Positions 59,275 to 64,000 of a stretch of DNA of 64,000 nucleotides are shown here, one piece after another (position 1 is the stretch's first letter; the number at the start of each line of letters is the position of its first letter). This DNA comes from Galaxea fascicularis (taxonomy: Eukaryota > Cnidaria > Anthozoa > Scleractinia > Euphylliidae), in contig OX419336.1 in assembly GCA_948470475.1 (NCBI GenBank), forward strand, positions 967,501-1,031,500, read 5' to 3'. The position numbers and the translations under genes were made by a program. The notes beneath the pieces are model-generated. The model did no database searches. It was not told where the DNA came from and saw only the letters and a list, made by a program, of their open reading frames with translations.

Positions 59275-59308
59275 GTTATGTTATGGGTATGATTAAAAGT
59301 TAAAGGTT

Positions 59309-62300
59309 TTAAGATGAGGTCGGATCTTCTCTCATGACACGTTGAATCCAGGACCGGAGCTCAATGATATTTGTGTACACGCCAGGCTGCTTCTGATTGG
59401 CGCATCCAAAGCCCCAACTCACTGCCCCAGCCAATACCAACGTGCCATCAGTTTCTGGGCACACTAACGGACCTCCGCTGTCACCTTGGCAACTGTCAAT
59501 CCGACCCTGATCATACCCTGCGCAAAGCATGCGCCGTGTGATTGCGTTTTCTTTGTACAGCTTCTTACACGTTTCCTGCGCGATGATGGGAATTCTTGCA
59601 ACACGCAACTTGTCCGATGCCGGACCGGACTCACGGATTCTACCCCAACCGGTGACAAAGCACTGGGTGCCAGCGGGGAAATCACTCCGGGCTCTCGGCC
59701 GACAAATAGGGCTCATAGCTTCATTATACTTGACACTCGCGTTCATATGAAGCAAGGCAATGTCAAAATCCATTGTCCTGTCGTTATAGTTTGAATGAAT
59801 GCAAACGTCTGAGACCTCTGCAAAAAAAATATTTATATATCAGCAACACTCTGACTTCAAATCTCATTGGCTGTTATGGGAAATTAGAATAAAGCCAGCC
59901 TTAAACCATTTCTTTCTGGTTGTCCACTTATGATGAAGCAACCAAGTACATTATGTTAGAAAACATGTTTGTGTGGCTGGTGCTCGATCTATTTTAGTTC
60001 AACATCGAGAAGAGCGTGAGCTTAAAAGAGGAGGACCTGACACTAAAATGCATCATCGAATCGACCTTAAAAAAAGACCATCAGGGCATAGAAAAAAAAA
60101 AGCGTTAACTACGTACCTCTATATATCTCGTGCCCTTCAACTTTATTCAAGTCTGACTCCCCCAGGACGACCCTCAGTCCTCTTGAATTGAGATTTGAAC
60201 AACGACGCCCCTTGCTAACAAATTCCGCAATGCAGTGAGCAGCAGTCAGCACCCACTCTTGATTGAGCAAGGAGCCGCCGCAGAAGATGCCGTTGTGACG
60301 AGTTGACTGCAACCCAACTTGCCACGGCCAGTCTTGAATTTTGGTGACCCTCCCACCAACTATACGACTGGATGGTAACTTGGGCTTACCTAATTTAACG
60401 AAAGTGAGAGAGTTACATGAGTTTTGTCACTGAAAATGTCAAATTAAATTATAGCATACTTCTACTTACTATCTTGAAACCGAAACCTAGTTTTTAGGTA
60501 TATACCATGATCTATTAGAAATAAAATAAACTTACTTCATTAAATTTACTAAACTTTTTTTAAGCAAAATTCTCGCACAGCTTAGCGTAAGGTTAAAAAG
60601 TATGTTAGGAAAAACGTGTAAGGGAGACGCGGAGAGCCTGGAAAAGAAAACTTCTTCACATGGACGTGCAAAATCAAAGCAAACGGGAATTACTTTCAGA
60701 TGTTACAATCACGGCTTCAAAACACCTTACCAGCTATACACTCCCTTGATTGAATTCCATGGCCTTCACACGGCTCACCACCGTGTTCTGGGGCCGGGTT
60801 GTTACAGTATCGAAGCCTAGTTTCCTTTCCTCTCCCTCCACAGCTCAAAGAGCAGCTGCTCCAGTTGGACCAGGGTCCCCAGTTGCCGTCAACCACTGCA
60901 ATGATTGCAGAAGATTTGTAAACTGCTATGAGGTTATGTGATATGTGCGGTATATAAATAGATAATATTTACATTACAATGAGAGTCATGTTAGAGCATT
61001 TAAGTTAAGTCACTTGTCGTAACATTTACTCACTCACCCACTCACTCAGACGGATTAAACCAGTTTTGTTTGGAATGTTAAATAGTCCATAAGAATCCAC
61101 TTAGATACAAAAGAATCCCTCCACGTAAGGAAAGCAAATTAGTGATTGCTTGATGACATAAGGTAGAACCAGTGAGTATAGGGAAAGACAAAATATATAT
61201 AATTAAAGAAAGTGGCTACTATCTTACGTCATTACCATCGCCTGAAAATCCATCATCTCCTTGATCGCCATCATCATCATCCTCAGTAGTACCAGGATCA
61301 CGTGACCCGAATTCGTCTCCAGTCCACACCGTCTGAAAACAAAATTTTAAACTGAATTCGTAGATGCTCAAGAAAAAAAGACGCAGTCTTTATTAGCATC
61401 AGCCCGATTGATCACAGCCTGTGGTAGGAGGCGGATTATTTTATATTTTTTTTGACCACGAAAAGAGTGGTAAGAGCGCAAAAAGAACAATGTATTTAAT
61501 GTTTGTGCAGACGAGGACTTCGCGTGCTGTATCCAAAAATAACCACATGTTGATAGACAGTTGGACGAGCCGATGACGGAATACAATGTGGGATTTCGTG
61601 ATCAGCTTTATTTTTGTCAAAAAAATCTCGCTTTTATAGAAACGTCACGTTCCAGAGACAACTTACATATGTCGCGAAGAAATATTGACCCGAAAACTCA
61701 ATTCAACTTTGGTTTCAAATGAAATCTAAGTCGCCAAAATATCACTGGGGTTACGTTCCAATAGTAAAGCGATTTGCAAAAATGTAGAAAAGCTCGAATG
61801 AAATTTGTAAAGCTGAGGCCAAACACAGTAGGAAGGAAAAGTCGGCAAAAGGGAAATTCTCCAACTTAACAATGTTGAATTAGACAGCATTCTCGACACT
61901 AGTTGATGTGACTTACAAACCAGATAAGGAATGTAATAATCAGAAAAAACGGCTGTTTCTTACACGATGGACTCATGGATATTTTAGGGGAACAGCGTGA
62001 ACATGGGAATTTGTTTTGGGCAACGTTTAAAGAAGTTCGTTCTGTCAGCGACTCTGTTGAAATGGTCTTCAAAAAAAAGGATCAGTGTTAGCCCTGTTTC
62101 TCGGCTGTAAGCCAAGCTCTTGCTCGTTTCAATGCCCAGGTGAACACGGTGAACATCACTCTTTATATTTAGGTACAAGAGTGTTATAGCATAACGTTAT
62201 ACTGAACCAAAGAATCTAAATGAAGAAACAACAATGCCTAGTGCACTTAAAGTAAAACTTTAAGGGGCTTAAGGAACGCACCTAATCCAAGCTTAACTGC

Positions 62301-62410
62301 TACATATAATTAAACAAATGTCAACTTACCATGGTGGCATGGCATCCGTTTCGAGTGCACAGTATGAAGTTTAACAAAGCGACCAGAGAGATCTTGAAAA
62401 CGAGAGCCAT
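59309..62410 (-). CDS. Secreted TSP1-trypsin serine protease C
   Basis: Five coding exons, 62410-62330, 61332-61236, 60895-60731, 60389-60117 and 59817-59309, give 374 residues. Intron phases are 0, 1, 1, 1. Order: signal peptide (about 1-25, [17 protein letters not shown]); Asp/Glu-rich linker (28-59); TSP1 repeat (60-114, [15 protein letters not shown]); S1 protease domain activated at Arg123-IVGG. The triad is His166, Asp224 and Ser319. Asp313 (position 189) and SWGFGCA predict cleavage after Arg/Lys. Extra cysteines (RRCSNL and Cys211) match A and B. The exon 2 donor is taken as gatg|gtaatg because only that phase joins the TSP1 frame; a second donor (gac|gtaaga) 8 bases on would break it. 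TSP1 may tether the enzyme to matrix or glycans. A role in immunity, feeding or skeleton is not shown. Confidence 0.9.
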
Positions 62411-62578
62411 CTTGTTTTTACTTTCTCAGTCGCTACGATTTCGGCACTTCCCAAATAAGCTACTCCACGAACCGCTAACCACTAAAAACGAAGGTGAAGC
62501 TTGGGTGCGGTTTAAAGGTTAGATGGAATCCTTCGCGGTCGCATTCCTTATCCAGTCGGTCACGTTGTGAGCTGATGA
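62411..62578. promoter_or_regulatory. Protease C 5' flank
   Basis: Immediate upstream DNA of the minus-strand protease. It should contain its 5' UTR and promoter. No specific element was assigned. Confidence 0.3.
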
Positions 62579-62801
62579 AGTGGTGACAAGAGGAAAAAAG
62601 ATGCAAGAGGCTTAGAGCTCACCAGAGTTCTCTTGGAATACAAAAAACAGCTGGAAATAACACCAGGGTACGAAAAGGAATTCGAGCTTCTCTCAGCTGA
62701 CATTTCCGACAGCAACACGTGCACCTACTTTTAGAGAGGATGAGCAAGTAGAATTGTTCCAGGAATGCGCTAATGCTGTACAGCAAGCTATATGCCGCTA
62801 A
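62579..62801 (+). pseudogene. Frameshifted coding fragment, unknown family
   Basis: A frame open from 62579 (blocks LELTRVLLEYKKQLEITPGY and FELLSADISDSNTC) hits TAG at 62732 in a T4 run. One base over, the frame continues in the same style (REDEQVELFQECANAVQQAI) to TAA at 62799-62801, and AATAAA follows at 62807. This fits the 3' end of a coding sequence broken by a one-base indel: a decayed copy, or an assembly error in the homopolymer. The helix-rich family is not recognised. Confidence 0.45.
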
Positions 62802-62894
62802 ATATCAATAAACTGAATCAAAAGTTTCTTATTCTTGGCCATTAACTGTTTCACGCTTAAGTCACGTCAAATCTATATTTTTTCTGCCTTTCAG

Positions 62895-63035
62895 ATCGCC
62901 TTAGGAAGCACCACAGCAGTGCTAGTCGGCTCTCAGCCAGACCCCCACAGACATCAAAACGATGTAACATCCCCAAAAAGCGTTAACGGAAATCCAAAAG
63001 TGTTGGTTAAAAGGATTCGAGAAACGGCATTTTGA
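62895..63035 (+). other. Possible terminal coding exon, unknown gene
   Basis: A very good acceptor (attttttctgcctttcAG, ends 62894) is followed by 46 open codons to TGA at 63033 (e.g. IALGSTTAVLVGSQPDP, NGNPKVLVKRIRETAF). It may belong with the fragment at 62579-62801. No family recognised. Confidence 0.3.
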
Positions 63036-64000
63036 AAAAGCGCAGAGCATGTACCGCGAGAGTAAGACAACACACGTTTGTGTTGTTTTTGAAGAGTATA
63101 ACAAGATAAATGACGAACTGTGTAACTGAATGACCAGAGAAAACCTCTGGAGGTCAGATAAAGGCTTTTGTTAACGTAAAATAATATCAAGGAATTTTGG
63201 AGGAACGTCTTGGCATCCAGGAATTTCTGCATGCGTCATGTGGACTTAACAATATAAAGAAGCCAACAATAACAAAAGAAGGGCTAGATACTAGTGTTCT
63301 GTTGTTGGCTACTTTGTAATGGACCTCTTTGAATTGTATCACAACACAGATAAGAGACATTATAAAGTATAAATTTATACAATTCTAGATTGATCTTAAA
63401 ATGAGCTTCATTTGGTCTCGGCAGGTCGTCCTCAACCCGCAGCTGGCCTCTCAGTAGAATAAAATTTGAATTCATGCAGGTATTCCCCAGTCCGGTTTCG
63501 TGGTGGCCTGTTTTGCAGCCAGCTGAGCGAAACAGGAGCTTAGGTTCCAGCTAACTGAATACCGCATGCATAAGCTCTATTCAGGCCTCCCTCAACTCAG
63601 ATAAGCGGCATTAACTCTGAGTGTCGAAGGACGTACCTTTTTTTATATTCAACGAAGCGAAATCAAAGAGACAAATTTATTGATTTTATTTCAAACCGAA
63701 GTTAAATCAGCATTACTACAAAGAATGAAAGGCTATTTCAAGGCTGTACTGCGTTCGTTCTAAATTGAGGATGAGGAACAAACACTTGATAAACACTGAG
63801 GTCACTTTCAGTGATGAGGCCCCCCACTCAACAGTTCATAACTCATAACAGAGGAAAGATTCATGGGAAAATGAGATGAGTAAAAAATGATCACAATCCG
63901 ATGTGTTATCGACCGTCTAGGTATCAATGCTTTTTCCATGGAACGGCTTTGTCTTGCGCTTTTACCGAAAATACCGTACGGAATTGGTTTGCACTTACTC
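63036..64000. other. Gene-free right end
   Basis: No exon, RNA gene or bounded repeat recognised. Confidence 0.4.

Larger units (their letters stand above)
56868..59308. other. Intergenic, upstream of the TSP1 exon
   Basis: It contains a truncated SINE head (58191-58285) and a 10-bp tandem repeat (59245-59274). No signal-peptide or linker exon for the TSP1 exon was recognised. Confidence 0.4.

Noticed and set aside
1..64000. CRISPR arrays, operons, integrases
   Set aside because: No regularly spaced direct repeats and no prokaryotic gene organisation. The genes have spliceosomal introns.

Overview
The window is nuclear DNA from a cnidarian, most probably a stony coral or close hexacoral relative. 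The base composition is AT-rich. Genes are split by GT-AG introns, and long gene-poor stretches are filled with short inverted-repeat (MITE-like) elements, tRNA-derived SINE pieces and a decayed Penelope-like retroelement. The gene content (aminergic-like class A receptors, TSP1-trypsin secreted proteases, single-copy animal housekeeping genes) agrees. The species assignment is inference. There is no bacterial operon, CRISPR array or phage gene.

Region 1-16 kb: no confident gene. It holds fold-back and MITE-like elements (1269-1482, 2747-2940, 3571-4885, 13433-13818, 14836-15152), a 0.2-kb family present in two opposite copies (1763-1953 and 13191-13393), and a frameshifted Penelope-like GIY-YIG remnant (8741-9450, minus). 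A few exon-like pieces are unassigned.

Region 16-30 kb: three paralogous seven-transmembrane receptors, two plus-strand with intronless coding regions (16177-17169, 23343-24326) and one minus-strand with three coding exons (27311-29854). All keep the amine-binding Asp3.32, CWxP and NPxxY, but lack Cys3.25 and an ECL2 cysteine. Each has a good 3' splice site a short way upstream of its ATG, so each probably has a spliced 5' leader.

Region 30-50 kb: a mostly empty AT-rich stretch (30-38 kb), then two tandem minus-strand myosin regulatory light chain genes of identical structure (38920-41387, 42654-44921). Two short plus-strand housekeeping genes follow: the ATP synthase subunit DAPIT (46085-46790) and Mediator subunit MED28 (47856-49969).

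Region 50-64 kb: a cluster of secreted trypsin-like serine proteases. One is plus-strand (52340-53673, 5' end not found) and two are minus-strand (54608-56166 and 59309-62410). The last is a complete signal peptide / acidic linker / TSP1 / trypsin protein. An unattached TSP1 exon lies just upstream of the middle gene. Protease modules share exon boundaries, an Asp189 trypsin-type pocket and an extra cysteine pair, so they are recent paralogues. The right end holds a frameshifted coding fragment and a possible terminal exon of unknown genes.
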